From: Aquimarina atlantica
Lineage (GTDB): Bacteria > Bacteroidota > Bacteroidia > Flavobacteriales > Flavobacteriaceae
Assembly (NCBI RefSeq): GCF_000626715.1
Contig: NZ_AQRA01000004.1
Span: forward strand, 248,001-312,000
Length of the DNA: 64,000 nucleotides
Reading direction: 5' to 3'
A program made the translations under genes and the position numbers. The first letter of the stretch is position 1; every line of letters starts with the position of its first letter. Positions 31,805-41,186 of the stretch are shown here, in pieces. The notes below the pieces were generated by a model. That model was not told where the DNA came from. It made no database searches and was given only the letters and a program-made list of their open reading frames with translations.

Positions 31805-32215
31805 ATGGTTTTTCAACAGATTATCGATAAAATGACCCTGCATCCTAAACGACTTTTTCTAATCGATGGTTTAGGAGCACTACTTTCTGCCTTTTTATTA
31901 GGAGTTGTTTTAGTAAAACTCGAAAACATTTTCGGGATTCCCGCAACAGCACTTTACATTCTTGCTTTTTTGCCTTGTATTTTTGCGATCTATGACTTTT
32001 ATTGCTATCTAAGCGTTAAGAAAAACCAGAGGTACTTCTTAACAGCTATTGCATTAATGAATCTTATCTATTGCTTTATTTCAATAGGTATAGCGTTGCA
32101 GCATCTGCAAAAAATAACTGTTTTTGGTTGGGGATATATTTTAATAGAAATTCTTATTCTAATTGCACTAATTACGATTGAATTAAAGACGGCTTCCAAA
32201 CTAACTTCTAAGTAG
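31805..32215 (+). CDS. Four-segment integral membrane protein
   Basis: A 136-residue protein with four predicted membrane helices (LLSAFLLGVVLVK; ALYILAFLPCIFAIYDF; YFLTAIALMNLIYCFISIGIA; WGYILIEILILIALITI). There are no catalytic motifs. It resembles small uncharacterised Bacteroidetes membrane proteins. Single gene, 181 nt after the previous one. Confidence 0.6.
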   Translation: MVFQQIIDKMTLHPKRLFLIDGLGALLSAFLLGVVLVKLENIFGIPATALYILAFLPCIFAIYDFYCYLSVKKNQRYFLTAIALMNLIYCFISIGIALQHLQKITVFGWGYILIEILILIALITIELKTASKLTSK

Positions 32216-32271
32216 TACTATTTGGGTATACCTATGATAAAAGAGAGATCAGTTTAATATGTTGTTCTAAA

Positions 32272-32904
32272 CTATTTAGAAACTACCTTAAATCGTAAAA
32301 CTGTTTTTAGTTTTTCGGCGGGTACTTTTCTAAAATCTGACAGGTAAATTTCTCTATGCACTTTAGACAGTCTGTAGAGATGTTCTTTATTGGCAAATTC
32401 TTCCATCACCTTAAAACTTTCGGGTTCGTTGTCGTAACTCCCCAGGTGCATCATCTGGATACACTTGCCTTCTGTTATTTTCTCGAATTTTACTTTTTCT
32501 AATAACACATGAGGTTTCTTTTTCCTGGTTTGATCAATCATACGTTTCGCTAATTCATCATCAACAAAGTCGGGTTGCCTGATCATTAATTTAAAAACCA
32601 GATCATCTTTGTTGATACTACCATTGTATGTTTTCTTTGCTTCTTCGTTAATATCCCAAACCCCTTCTAGCGGATAAACGGTATAATCAAAATATCCTTC
32701 AGGTGCAGTTCCTTTTTTTAATCCCATTTTTATCGCGTATGAAACCGCATATAATACACCAATAAATTCTGAAAAAAATTCACTATTAGGATTGCCCTCT
32801 CCCTCGACAGTAAGAAAATTGTATTGAGGAATCTCAATGATCTCGGGAGTATTTTTGGGTATATACACTCCTTTTTCTTTTTTTCTCCATTCGTGCTTCA
32901 TCAT
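32272..32904 (-). CDS. GyrI-like small-molecule-binding domain protein
   Basis: A 210-residue cytoplasmic protein. The N-terminal PEIIEIPQYNFLTVEGEGNP and the later KCIQMMHLGSYDNEPESFKV are the two halves of a duplicated GyrI-like (SOUL/BmrR effector-binding) fold. The C-terminal block HREIYLSDFRKVPAEKLKTV is typical of this stand-alone subfamily. Such proteins bind or hydrolyse small xenobiotics. A second Met at 32901 is an equally possible start. Confidence 0.8.
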   Translation of the reverse strand: MMKHEWRKKEKGVYIPKNTPEIIEIPQYNFLTVEGEGNPNSEFFSEFIGVLYAVSYAIKMGLKKGTAPEGYFDYTVYPLEGVWDINEEAKKTYNGSINKDDLVFKLMIRQPDFVDDELAKRMIDQTRKKKPHVLLEKVKFEKITEGKCIQMMHLGSYDNEPESFKVMEEFANKEHLYRLSKVHREIYLSDFRKVPAEKLKTVLRFKVVSK

Positions 32905-33033
32905 ATATGCTCTTTTAGTATATCATTTATAAAATTAGACTAGCTGTAATAGACAGTGTTCTAATGGTATAAAACAAAAATAAAACGCAGTGATGACAAC
33001 CCTATGTCAACAGTATTTATAAAAGATCGTATT

Positions 33034-33588
33034 TTATGTTCTCTCTTCTCTGGCTTTTTCAAGAACTGATTCAATAAACTCTTTTGCCATAGTCTCTTTC
33101 AATTTGGCATATACTTTTCGATCTTGATTCGCTTTTTTGGCTATTTCGAGTTTAATTTTTTGGTACATTTCTCTTTCGCTTGCATTCTTGATCAAATAAT
33201 CTCTAAACAGTATATGTCTTTGCAATTCTCTGCTATGAATCGGACAAACATAAAGGTGATGTGTGATATTGTCTAATACTGAATGCTTTGTAGCTGTAGT
33301 TTTTCGCTTAAAAGCTTCTCTTTCTTTTATTCCCTGATCGCCATTGTGGTAATATCCCAGTTTTTCTAATCCTCTTTCTATTGTAGCAAAAGACACGTTT
33401 TTATCGTAAACAATATCAATATCTATAATGGGTTTTGCAGCTAGATCTTTAACTGCAGTACTCCCGACATGTTCGATTGTAATTTCTATATCCCAAAGCG
33501 CTTCTTTAATCACTCCCTTGATACTATTGAAATTATATACCCAATCAGGTTGATAGTTTTGTATCAGCATTTCTTTTGTATTATTCAT
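33034..33588 (-). CDS. GrpB family protein (UPF0157)
   Basis: A 184-residue protein. The motifs IEHVGSTAVKDLAAKPIIDI and HHLYVCPIHSRELQRHILFR are characteristic of the GrpB/UPF0157 family, which has a nucleotidyltransferase-like fold (G-S and two acidic strand residues D-I-D). It is often found near acetyltransferase or resistance genes, but its biochemical role is not established. Gene alone on the minus strand, 53 nt after the M16 peptidase gene. Confidence 0.88.
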   Translation of the reverse strand: MNNTKEMLIQNYQPDWVYNFNSIKGVIKEALWDIEITIEHVGSTAVKDLAAKPIIDIDIVYDKNVSFATIERGLEKLGYYHNGDQGIKEREAFKRKTTATKHSVLDNITHHLYVCPIHSRELQRHILFRDYLIKNASEREMYQKIKLEIAKKANQDRKVYAKLKETMAKEFIESVLEKAREERT

Positions 33589-33640
33589 ACTATACCACTA
33601 AAATACTGAAACAAGATACTATCGAATTCATAAAAAACAC

Positions 33641-34978
33641 TTATTCTTTTTTACCTGAGACAAATAATACTCTAAACGGTTTTCGCTTCAGCCATTTTTC
33701 TGCTCCTTTTTTTACATCCTCCCTGGTAAGTTGCAATTGCTCTTCGAGTCTTTTCATGTAAAATCCTGGATCTGCTGTAAACAAAAAGCCTTCTCCCAAC
33801 AGTTCTGTTCTACTCCACTGAAAGCCTAATCGTTGTTGCATTTCTTTTATGTCACTAATTTCACTTTGTTTGGCATTTAAGAGTTCTGCTTCTGTAACTC
33901 CTTTTTTTATAAGTTCAGTTACTTTATCTAAAACCAGATTTTCTATTGCTATGCTATCTGTTACAGTAGTAAAGGTACTACGTATTGCAAATTGCCCAGC
34001 AAACTCATACATATCTGTAGACACTGTGTGTTTTATGACAGATTTTGGGAAACGACTTTTGTGGTTAAGTCTGGTATTGAGTATGGCTGCTACAAGTTTT
34101 AAAGTACCATCATCACGAGATCCCCATTTGGGCACCGCCCACGAGAACACCATTGTTTGTATAGTATCCTTTGTGTGAGGAGCTTGCATCGTTATATTTA
34201 CCCCTACATGCTGTGTGGGTTTAATGATCTTGTGATCTCTTACTTTTGATGGAAGGTTTTTGAAATAGGCCTCTATTTGCTTTTTAGTATCTTCTACATC
34301 AAAATTACCTACCACAAAGAGCACTGTATTATCTGCATATACAATTTTGTGATATCGTTCTTTAAATTCCTTTAATTTAAAATTTCTGTTATTTTCGATT
34401 ACCCCATACCCACTACTACCATAAGGATGATTTTTACCAAAGGTACCTGTATAAATCGCCATTCCTCCCGATGCGCTCCATTGTGGGTTTTTAGCATTTC
34501 TATCAATTTCAGCCAGTACTCTTTTTCTTTGAAACTCTACTCGTTTTTCTGTAACACGATCTGTCCCGGCTTTTAATCGCCCGGCTACCATGGCTAAAGC
34601 AAGGTCTACTCCTTTTGGTTTTACTTTTACATAAAATCGGGTATAATCCTTTTTAACCTGTGCATTACTCCCTGTTCGATAGGTATTCAATTGCGCTCGT
34701 TTAAGGCTATCCATTTTACCAAATGGCATAACGTGTTCAAAAAAATGAGCAAAACCATACTGATTGGGTTGATCCATACTAATTCCTTTGCGAAGCCAAA
34801 ACTCTACAGAAACATCTTCTACATTAGGATCGGGTTGCAATATAACATCAAGCCCATTTTTTAAGGTATAGTGTTCGTAGTTTAATAACAGCGTATCTAT
34901 CTGCCCATATGAACTTAAGGTAACCACAACATGAAAAAGCAATGAGCAAAAAAATGCTCTGGATCGTTTTTTTGACAT
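33641..34978 (-). CDS. Secreted M16-family zinc peptidase
   Basis: A 445-residue protein with a signal peptide (ends SSYGQ). The inverted zinc motif HxxEH is HFFEH (78-82, in GFAHFFEHVMPFG), and the third zinc ligand Glu is expected in the following helix (KRVEFQRKRVLAEIDRN). The second half (VVGNFDVEDTKKQIEAYF onward) is the usual partner lobe. At this length it is a one-subunit form with two lobes, as in bacterial processing-peptidase homologues. Periplasmic; substrate unknown. Confidence 0.88.
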   Translation of the reverse strand: MSKKRSRAFFCSLLFHVVVTLSSYGQIDTLLLNYEHYTLKNGLDVILQPDPNVEDVSVEFWLRKGISMDQPNQYGFAHFFEHVMPFGKMDSLKRAQLNTYRTGSNAQVKKDYTRFYVKVKPKGVDLALAMVAGRLKAGTDRVTEKRVEFQRKRVLAEIDRNAKNPQWSASGGMAIYTGTFGKNHPYGSSGYGVIENNRNFKLKEFKERYHKIVYADNTVLFVVGNFDVEDTKKQIEAYFKNLPSKVRDHKIIKPTQHVGVNITMQAPHTKDTIQTMVFSWAVPKWGSRDDGTLKLVAAILNTRLNHKSRFPKSVIKHTVSTDMYEFAGQFAIRSTFTTVTDSIAIENLVLDKVTELIKKGVTEAELLNAKQSEISDIKEMQQRLGFQWSRTELLGEGFLFTADPGFYMKRLEEQLQLTREDVKKGAEKWLKRKPFRVLFVSGKKE

Positions 34979-35042
34979 AATTGAAAAGTTTTATGTATAG
35001 ATCAAAAACTTTCAAAAATGTTACACCAAGCATAACAGTGGT

Positions 35043-35648
35043 CTAGTACCACTGCTCTACTACTTTCGAAATTTCAGTTTTTGCAGTTGCAATAATAGTA
35101 CCTACTTTTTCTTGATACTGAGTTACTCCGAAAGCAGAAATTTGTTCAGAAGGGATCCCCATAAATTCAAAATTTCTTTTAATAGTAGGAGAAAAGTATT
35201 CTTGAACTGTTTCTTCAGCATAATCTCCCCCTGCCACTGCTAATATCAGTGCTTTTTTTCCTTCACAAAGCCCTTTATAGCCACCGTCTTCTGTAACTGC
35301 AAACGTTTTATCAATAACTACTATAGTATCAATCCAGGCTTTTACTGTAGCTGGCAATGAGAAATTATACATAGGAGAAGCCAATACAATGTTATCTGCA
35401 TCTAATACCTGTTGGATTAATTGAAAATGATTTGAAAGTCTTTCTTTCTCTTCAGCTGTATATTCTGGTTGCCCTCCATATAATATTAAATTTAGATTAT
35501 CATCAAGTAACAAATCTGGTGGAGAAGCTACTAAATCTAAAAATGTAATTTCTGTTTTACTATCGGCTAGTTTAATAAACTCATCTACCAATTCTTTTGT
35601 GTATGACCCTTTTCTTGGGGCATAACTTACCACTAATGTTTTTTTCAT
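35043..35648 (-). CDS. FMN-dependent NADH-azoreductase-like flavodoxin-fold oxidoreductase
   Basis: A 201-residue flavodoxin-like protein. FMN-contact regions seen are the N-terminal APRKGSYTKELVDEF loop, ASPMYNFSLPATVKAWID (the typical AzoR PMYNF-P-LK-WID) and AVAGGDYAEE. AzoR reduces azo dyes and quinones with NAD(P)H. It is cytoplasmic and transcribed alone; its product could protect from quinones or nitro compounds. Confidence 0.85.
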   Translation of the reverse strand: MKKTLVVSYAPRKGSYTKELVDEFIKLADSKTEITFLDLVASPPDLLLDDNLNLILYGGQPEYTAEEKERLSNHFQLIQQVLDADNIVLASPMYNFSLPATVKAWIDTIVVIDKTFAVTEDGGYKGLCEGKKALILAVAGGDYAEETVQEYFSPTIKRNFEFMGIPSEQISAFGVTQYQEKVGTIIATAKTEISKVVEQWY

Positions 35649-35754
35649 TATATGTTTTTTATATCACGATTGTAAAAATGCTTGTTATTAGAAATTTGTA
35701 AAACCCAATACTTGCGATGTTGTTATAAGGTATCTTATATTTTGATGTATCTCC

Positions 35755-36096
35755 TTACTTATCTGTCCAAACCGCCAGTTTATTTCCGCTGGGATCAATA
35801 AATTCAAACCGACTCCCACCAGGAAAAGAAAACACTTCCTTTGCTATTTTTCCACCATTTTTTTGCACATTTTCTAAGGCTTGTGATAAGTCATCATGAT
35901 ATAAAACGACCAAAGTACCTCCTGTACTGATTTTTTCTACTTTGGCAAATCCCCCTGAAATTCCAGCTTGATGAAAATCACAATATTGATCTCCATAATC
36001 TGTAAATGTCCAGCCAAAAGTGTTGCCATAGAACTTTTTGATTTCATTTAAATCTAATGCCTGTAATTCTATAAAGTTGATTTTATTATTTTCCAT
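35755..36096 (-). CDS. VOC family (glyoxalase/bleomycin-resistance fold) protein
   Basis: A 113-residue single-domain VOC protein: INFIELQALDLNEIKKFYGN (first beta-alpha module with FYGNTFGW) and FEFIDPSGNKLAVWTDK (last strand with D-P-x-GN). Two such modules make a metal or ligand cleft. Members include glyoxalase I-like enzymes, dioxygenases and drug-binding proteins; no clear metal triad can be assigned. Confidence 0.82.
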   Translation of the reverse strand: MENNKINFIELQALDLNEIKKFYGNTFGWTFTDYGDQYCDFHQAGISGGFAKVEKISTGGTLVVLYHDDLSQALENVQKNGGKIAKEVFSFPGGSRFEFIDPSGNKLAVWTDK

Positions 36097-36243
36097 ATAT
36101 GATTTTATTTATTTTGAAGTAAAAATAAAATGGCAGACTGACAACCCTATGTCAGTATACTTTCTGATATGGAAATTTTCTCAGTACATGACAAAAAACA
36201 ACTATTCTTGATCCAATTAAGTATATCGTTAATTTATTATCAA

Positions 36244-36274
36244 GACCTCACAGGTTTTTAAAACCTATGAGGTC
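36244..36274. repeat. Long inverted repeat (REP-like / terminator)
   Basis: GACCTCA-C-AGGTTTT pairs with AAAACCT-A-TGAGGTC (36244-36274). This resembles repeats that are scattered in many Bacteroidetes genomes and can serve as a terminator for the barrel-protein gene on the minus strand. Confidence 0.6.
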
Positions 36275-36344
36275 AAATAAAATGTATAATTTTAAATATT
36301 TGTTGGTTTGTTTTTTATCGTGTACTAAACAAAGTTTTATTAGG

Positions 36345-37649
36345 CTATTTAAAAATGTTCTTTTTAGACCTTAAAAATCGTTCGGGATAAAAAACAAGTT
36401 GTATCAAATTGTATTCTAATTGATTAAAATTAAACTTTTTTCCATCTACCTCGAAAGAAGAGAAGGGATACCAGCGTAAGTTTGTTCTTAAAATTAAATA
36501 CTCTTCTGATTTCCCAGGGACGATATCCCACCCAAAAGTGATACCAGGTTCAACTTTACCAAATGTTAGTTTTTTACTTCCTTCATCTGTTATTTCTGAA
36601 TATTTAATATGATCATAAGCTACATTTAAACCTATAAAGGGAGCAAAACCAGTGTAATCGGTTAAGAATTTAGCTGTTTCTAATGCTACAGAAGTTTTCT
36701 TAATGGTTTGCCTGGTTCCATAGGCTTGTTGTTCAAATTTTGGATTTCTAAACGATACTGCTGTAAACATATTAGCTGTATTAAATTGATATCCTAAAGC
36801 AATATCAAAATACCCACCAGATGCTTGTTTTTTATTTAAATATGGGTATTCACTATCATTATATTCAGACGAAGCAAGAGAAAAAGAAACAGAGGGTCCG
36901 ACAGCAGCAAAAAAATCACCAAAACTTGAAGCATTTAGCCCCAGGCTTGACACTTCGGGATAGCTGTTCCATCGTTTATTAATAGCAGGGTCTCCGTTAT
37001 CTTTGGTAAGGTCCATAGCATAAAGTAGTCCTAGTTGTAAACTAAAATTGGGGGTTTTAATTTTTTGGAATTCGGTTTTCGATATGGGGTAATTCCATAC
37101 GTTATCAGGATAGTAGTTGACTCCTAATCTGGCGGTAAAATTTTTATATCCATATAATATTCCGGCATCTGCAGTCCATGTAAAGTTTTTTTCAAGCTTA
37201 GGCTGATCTTCATCTGGTCTTACAACCTGTTTAAAATCTAACGCAGACCAACCAATACCAACATAAGGTCGGAGTCTCTTTTCTCGATACGCCCAAGGTA
37301 AAAAACGGGCGCCAGTAACGGTATAATGTGTAAATTCTACATCTGTTTCTTCATTCGATTTAAGATTAAACTGTCTTAAAGGAAAGGATACATAGAATTC
37401 TGCATGCCCCCAGAAATGGAAACCACCCCAATATAAGGTTGTATTTATAGTTTCTGGATGTTTAAAACTAGTAAGTTCATTTCCCGAGAGTCGTTTTCCT
37501 GTAAATGATGGGAGTACGTTTCCACCCACTTCAAAATAGGTTTTCGCAAAATCTAACCTTTTTTTATCTGTAGTAGGTAGTACATCTTCTTGTGCCGATA
37601 CATTAAATGAACAGAACAGGACGAAAGTCATTAAAAAAATGTGTCTCAT
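36345..37649 (-). CDS. Predicted outer-membrane beta-barrel protein
   Basis: A 434-residue protein with a signal peptide (ends FNVSAQ). The rest alternates amphipathic strands with aromatic ends (YWGGFHFWGHAEFYVSF, RPYVGIGWSALDF, LRTNLRWYPFSSFEV), and the final strand FYPERFLRSKKNIFK is unusually basic. About 14-18 strands are plausible. I recognise no substrate class. Single gene on the minus strand. Confidence 0.7.
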   Translation of the reverse strand: MRHIFLMTFVLFCSFNVSAQEDVLPTTDKKRLDFAKTYFEVGGNVLPSFTGKRLSGNELTSFKHPETINTTLYWGGFHFWGHAEFYVSFPLRQFNLKSNEETDVEFTHYTVTGARFLPWAYREKRLRPYVGIGWSALDFKQVVRPDEDQPKLEKNFTWTADAGILYGYKNFTARLGVNYYPDNVWNYPISKTEFQKIKTPNFSLQLGLLYAMDLTKDNGDPAINKRWNSYPEVSSLGLNASSFGDFFAAVGPSVSFSLASSEYNDSEYPYLNKKQASGGYFDIALGYQFNTANMFTAVSFRNPKFEQQAYGTRQTIKKTSVALETAKFLTDYTGFAPFIGLNVAYDHIKYSEITDEGSKKLTFGKVEPGITFGWDIVPGKSEEYLILRTNLRWYPFSSFEVDGKKFNFNQLEYNLIQLVFYPERFLRSKKNIFK

Positions 37650-37797
37650 GTTTGAGTATTACGTTAATGAAAATAATACCACAAAAATGAATAACAAACG
37701 ATATTGTGACAATAGAGAATTTGTACTAAATAGCTGGTTATTTTAAATATCATACAAAAGTATGATACCCGTATTAGAGGTAAAAAAACGAGGGTAA

Positions 37798-38658
37798 TTA
37801 ACTAGATAACAACGAAATAAGCTCTATCCTATTACTTATCTTGCACTTTCTGTAAATGTTAGACACATGTGTTTTTACGGTAGGAATTGATATGAATAGC
37901 TGTTCTGATATTTGCTTATATGTATTCCCTTTAATAAGAAGTAAAGCAATTTCCTTTTCTCTGTTAGTCAAGGAATAATTAATTAGGTTTTGCTCTTTCA
38001 CCGTATTTTTGGGTTTAAAAAGAGATAATCGTTCTATATCGCTCCATAATTTGCTTCCTGCAAGTACAATAAAAATTAATGGAAGCGTGAATCCTATTTT
38101 TGTACTTATACCATTAAAATCAACAACATAATTGGTTAATAAAGAAAGTGGGATCATAATTAGAACGGCAATAGCAATATACCGCTCGATTTTTTCGCGA
38201 TGTACTATGTTTACTTTTGGTTTGGTTGTTCTTATTAAAATCATAGACAAAACAACCGAAACTCCTAAAAAAATTGCTACTGCATATTGTAAAACATTTA
38301 ATATTTTAATAAAATGCCCAGTAATAGCAAGTATCGCTAACATACCAGAAAAGGCTATGAGTATCTTTTTAAAAATAGGTTTTACAGTATGACGTCTCTC
38401 CTCTAAAATATGCAAAGGGGTGGTAAGTGCCACCAATATCATCGCCAATAAAATAAAAATATTAGTAGTATCGGAATGGTTAAAAGGTTTAAAAAAATAG
38501 GTAACTGTTAGCGCAATGATTAGTAAAAGCAATGAAATTGTAAAATATATAGTTTCGAGCGTTTCGATGTTTTTTTTATAACAAATAACCTCTAAGAATA
38601 ACGCAATGATAATTAGGGAATATGCTAAAATCAACAATACGATTTCTAATATCTCCAT
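37798..38658 (-). CDS. LuxR-type HTH regulator with seven-helix membrane sensor
   Basis: A 286-residue protein. Residues ~5-205 contain six or seven hydrophobic helices (IVLLILAYSLIIIALFL; TIYFTISLLLLIIALTV and so on). The C-terminal ~65 residues are a LuxR/FixJ helix-turn-helix: LTNREKEIALLLIKGNTY, then KQISEQLFISIPTVKTHVSN and RKCKISNRIELI. This membrane-LuxR architecture is common in Flavobacteriia. There is no receiver domain, so sensing and DNA binding are in one chain. Confidence 0.88.
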   Translation of the reverse strand: MEILEIVLLILAYSLIIIALFLEVICYKKNIETLETIYFTISLLLLIIALTVTYFFKPFNHSDTTNIFILLAMILVALTTPLHILEERRHTVKPIFKKILIAFSGMLAILAITGHFIKILNVLQYAVAIFLGVSVVLSMILIRTTKPKVNIVHREKIERYIAIAVLIMIPLSLLTNYVVDFNGISTKIGFTLPLIFIVLAGSKLWSDIERLSLFKPKNTVKEQNLINYSLTNREKEIALLLIKGNTYKQISEQLFISIPTVKTHVSNIYRKCKISNRIELISLLSS

Positions 38659-38832
38659 TCGCTATCTATTTTATACATCGATATTCTTATTATTCAAAAC
38701 AAACTAACTGTCTCTAAATTATATTCAGATTATTGGTCTACAAATCTAGCAGATTTTTTGATAGATCATATATTATTTATTATACCCAGATAAGAGATGT
38801 ATTGGTTTTTCTAAGTAATAACAGTCGTAGTG

Positions 38833-40470
38833 TTATGATTTAAGATCAATTTCTTTTAGGTTTTCAATCTTGTTTCTGGAAAGAAAATCGTCTATGGTTT
38901 CAAAATGCTCAATTACTCTTTTGTTTTTAAACTCAAATACCTTTTGTGATAATCCTTGTAAAAAGTCTCGATCATGAGAAACCAAAATTAAGGTACCATC
39001 AAAATTTAATAAAGCCTCTTTTAATACATCTTTTGATTTTAAATCCAGGTGATTGGTAGGCTCATCGAGAATTAAAAGATTAACAGGTTCTAAAAGTAAC
39101 TTAACCATTGCCAGTCGTGTTCGCTCTCCTCCCGAAAGGACACTTACTTTTTTATCGATATCATCGCCTCCAAACATAAATTGTCCCAAAATATTTTTGA
39201 TCTGTGTTCGTACCTCTCCTTCTGCTACCTCATCAACTGTCTGAAATACGGTAAGGTTCTGATCTAATAATGCCGCTTGATTTTGAGCAAAATATCCTAC
39301 TTTAACATTATGTCCCAGATCACAAGCCCCTTCGTACTCAATCTCTCCCATAATTGCTTTAATCATAGTCGATTTACCTTCGCCGTTACGCCCTACAAAT
39401 GATACTTTTTCTCCTCTCGAAATCGACAAATTTGCATTTTTAAACACTATATGGTCGTCATAGCTTTTTGATAAATCTTTTACTATTACAGGATAATCCC
39501 CTGATCGAACTGATGCAGGAAATCTTAGTTTTAAAGAAGAAGTATCGATCTCATCAATCTCGATAATTTGCAGTTTCTCTAGCATACGCTCCCGTGAGTT
39601 TACCTGATTGGTTTTTGAGTATGTACCTTTAAACCGTTCGATAAAAGTTTTGGTATCTGCAATAAATTTTTGTTGTTCCTGGTATGCTTTTATTTGATTG
39701 GCTCTTCTTTCTTCTCGTAGCTGCAGATAATGTGAGTAATTTGCTTTATAGTCATAGATTCTCCCCATTGTCACCTCTATAGTTCTATTGGTGATGGTAT
39801 CGATAAATGTTTTATCATGAGAGATCACAATAACTGCTTTGGCTTTATTGATCAAAAAATCCTCTAACCAGACCACAGATTCTATATCTACATGATTGGT
39901 AGGCTCATCTAAAAGAATAAGATCTGGTTTCTGTAATAAGATTTTAGCAAGCTCTATACGCATTCTCCATCCACCACTAAACTCACTGGTTGGTCGTGCA
40001 AAATCTTCTCTTCTAAACCCAAGTCCTTTTAGAGCTTTCTCTACTTCGGCTTCATAATTAACCTCTTCTATAGCATAAAATTTCTCTCCCAGATCAGTTA
40101 CTTTTTCGATAATAGCCATATACTCACTAGACTCATAATCGGTACGAGTTTCGAGTTCTTTATTTAATCGATCCATTTCTTCCTGCATTCCCAAAATATT
40201 GCTAAAAGCCTTTAATGCTTCTTCAAATACAGTACAGTTATCATCTGTTAACAGATGTTGCGGTAGATATGCAATCACTGCTTCTTTGGGACATCTTACA
40301 TGTCCTTTATTTGCTTTCTGCACTCCAGCAATAATTTTCATCATAGTAGATTTACCAGCACCATTTTTACCCATTAGGGCAATTTTATCATTTTCATTAA
40401 TAACAAAAGAAACATTACTAAATAATGTTTCGCCACTAAACTCTACAGCAATTCCGTCTACAGAAATCAT
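38833..40470 (-). CDS. ABC-F family ATPase
   Basis: A 545-residue cytoplasmic protein with two ABC domains: Walker A GKNGAGKS (~35) and GRNGEGKS (~345), the signature SGGWRMR (~165) and SGGERTRL (~440), and Walker B followed by DEPTNHVD and DEPTNHLD. The linker between the domains (residues ~240-310, rich in K/R and Q) is the tRNA-contacting P-site motif. There are no membrane segments. ABC-F proteins act on ribosomes in translation or antibiotic resistance; the subgroup cannot be set by eye. Confidence 0.92.
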   Translation of the reverse strand: MISVDGIAVEFSGETLFSNVSFVINENDKIALMGKNGAGKSTMMKIIAGVQKANKGHVRCPKEAVIAYLPQHLLTDDNCTVFEEALKAFSNILGMQEEMDRLNKELETRTDYESSEYMAIIEKVTDLGEKFYAIEEVNYEAEVEKALKGLGFRREDFARPTSEFSGGWRMRIELAKILLQKPDLILLDEPTNHVDIESVVWLEDFLINKAKAVIVISHDKTFIDTITNRTIEVTMGRIYDYKANYSHYLQLREERRANQIKAYQEQQKFIADTKTFIERFKGTYSKTNQVNSRERMLEKLQIIEIDEIDTSSLKLRFPASVRSGDYPVIVKDLSKSYDDHIVFKNANLSISRGEKVSFVGRNGEGKSTMIKAIMGEIEYEGACDLGHNVKVGYFAQNQAALLDQNLTVFQTVDEVAEGEVRTQIKNILGQFMFGGDDIDKKVSVLSGGERTRLAMVKLLLEPVNLLILDEPTNHLDLKSKDVLKEALLNFDGTLILVSHDRDFLQGLSQKVFEFKNKRVIEHFETIDDFLSRNKIENLKEIDLKS

Positions 40471-40567
40471 ATCTTTCTAATTTAAGAATGCAAAACTAAA
40501 AAAAAGCAGGGCATCAAAAAGGAATCTGATTATATTTTGAATATATATTGTATTCCAAAAAATTATT

Positions 40568-40603
40568 ACCTTGAAAACATAATTTTACCAAGGTCTTTTT
40601 TTT
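40568..40603 (+). terminator. Hairpin with T run directly before a start codon
   Basis: ACCTTG (40568-40573) pairs with CAAGGT (40589-40594), with four additional A-T pairs inside, and is followed by CTTTTTTTT and then ATG at 40604. The gene upstream is divergent, so this structure belongs to the leader of the YdeI-like gene. Confidence 0.55.
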
Positions 40604-41179
40604 ATGTCTGACAAACCCGAATTATATTTTAAAAACGATCAGGAATGGCGTTCCTGGCTTCATAAAAATCACAATCAATCTCAGGGGGTTTACCTTATAC
40701 TTTATAAAGTTGAGAGTAAACAACCTAGTATGCGATGGGAAGAAGCTGTAAAAGTAGCATTATGTTATGGCTGGATAGATTCTACAGTAAAAAGACTGGA
40801 TGATCAACGTCGCAGGCAATATTTCTGCCCTCGTAAACCCAAAAGCGTTTGGAGCAAAGTCAATAAAACGTATATCATAGATCTAATCAAACATGATTTG
40901 ATGCATCAAAGTGGTTTGGCTAGTATCGAAGTTGCCAAAAACAACGGCTCATGGATTGCTCTGGATGATGTAGAAAATGGTATTATTCCCAAAGACTTAC
41001 AACATGCCTTTGATCAAAACCCTTTGGCTTTTGAAAACTACCAAAACTTTGCCAAAGGCTATCGCAAAAGCTATCTCTACTGGCTTAATCAAGCCAAACG
41101 ACAAGAAACTCGTGATAAACGTATTATAGAAATTATTAAATTCTGTGAAGCGAATATAAAATCCAGAGGAAATAGGTGA
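40604..41179 (+). CDS. YdeI/OmdA-family protein
   Basis: A 191-residue protein. The pattern ELYFKNDQEWRSWLHKNHNQ, then VYLILYKVESKQPSMRWEEA, ALCYGWIDSTVKRLDDQRR and FAKGYRKSYLYWLNQAKRQE is that of the YdeI/OmpD-associated family (annotated as involved in bacteriocin or antimicrobial-peptide tolerance). Cytoplasmic, no membrane segment. A terminator-like hairpin sits directly before the start. Confidence 0.85.
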   Translation: MSDKPELYFKNDQEWRSWLHKNHNQSQGVYLILYKVESKQPSMRWEEAVKVALCYGWIDSTVKRLDDQRRRQYFCPRKPKSVWSKVNKTYIIDLIKHDLMHQSGLASIEVAKNNGSWIALDDVENGIIPKDLQHAFDQNPLAFENYQNFAKGYRKSYLYWLNQAKRQETRDKRIIEIIKFCEANIKSRGNR

Positions 41180-41186
41180 TATATAT

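Noticed and set aside
36244..36274. tRNA or small RNA gene
   Set aside because: It is a simple inverted repeat of REP/terminator type; no cloverleaf or independent promoter.
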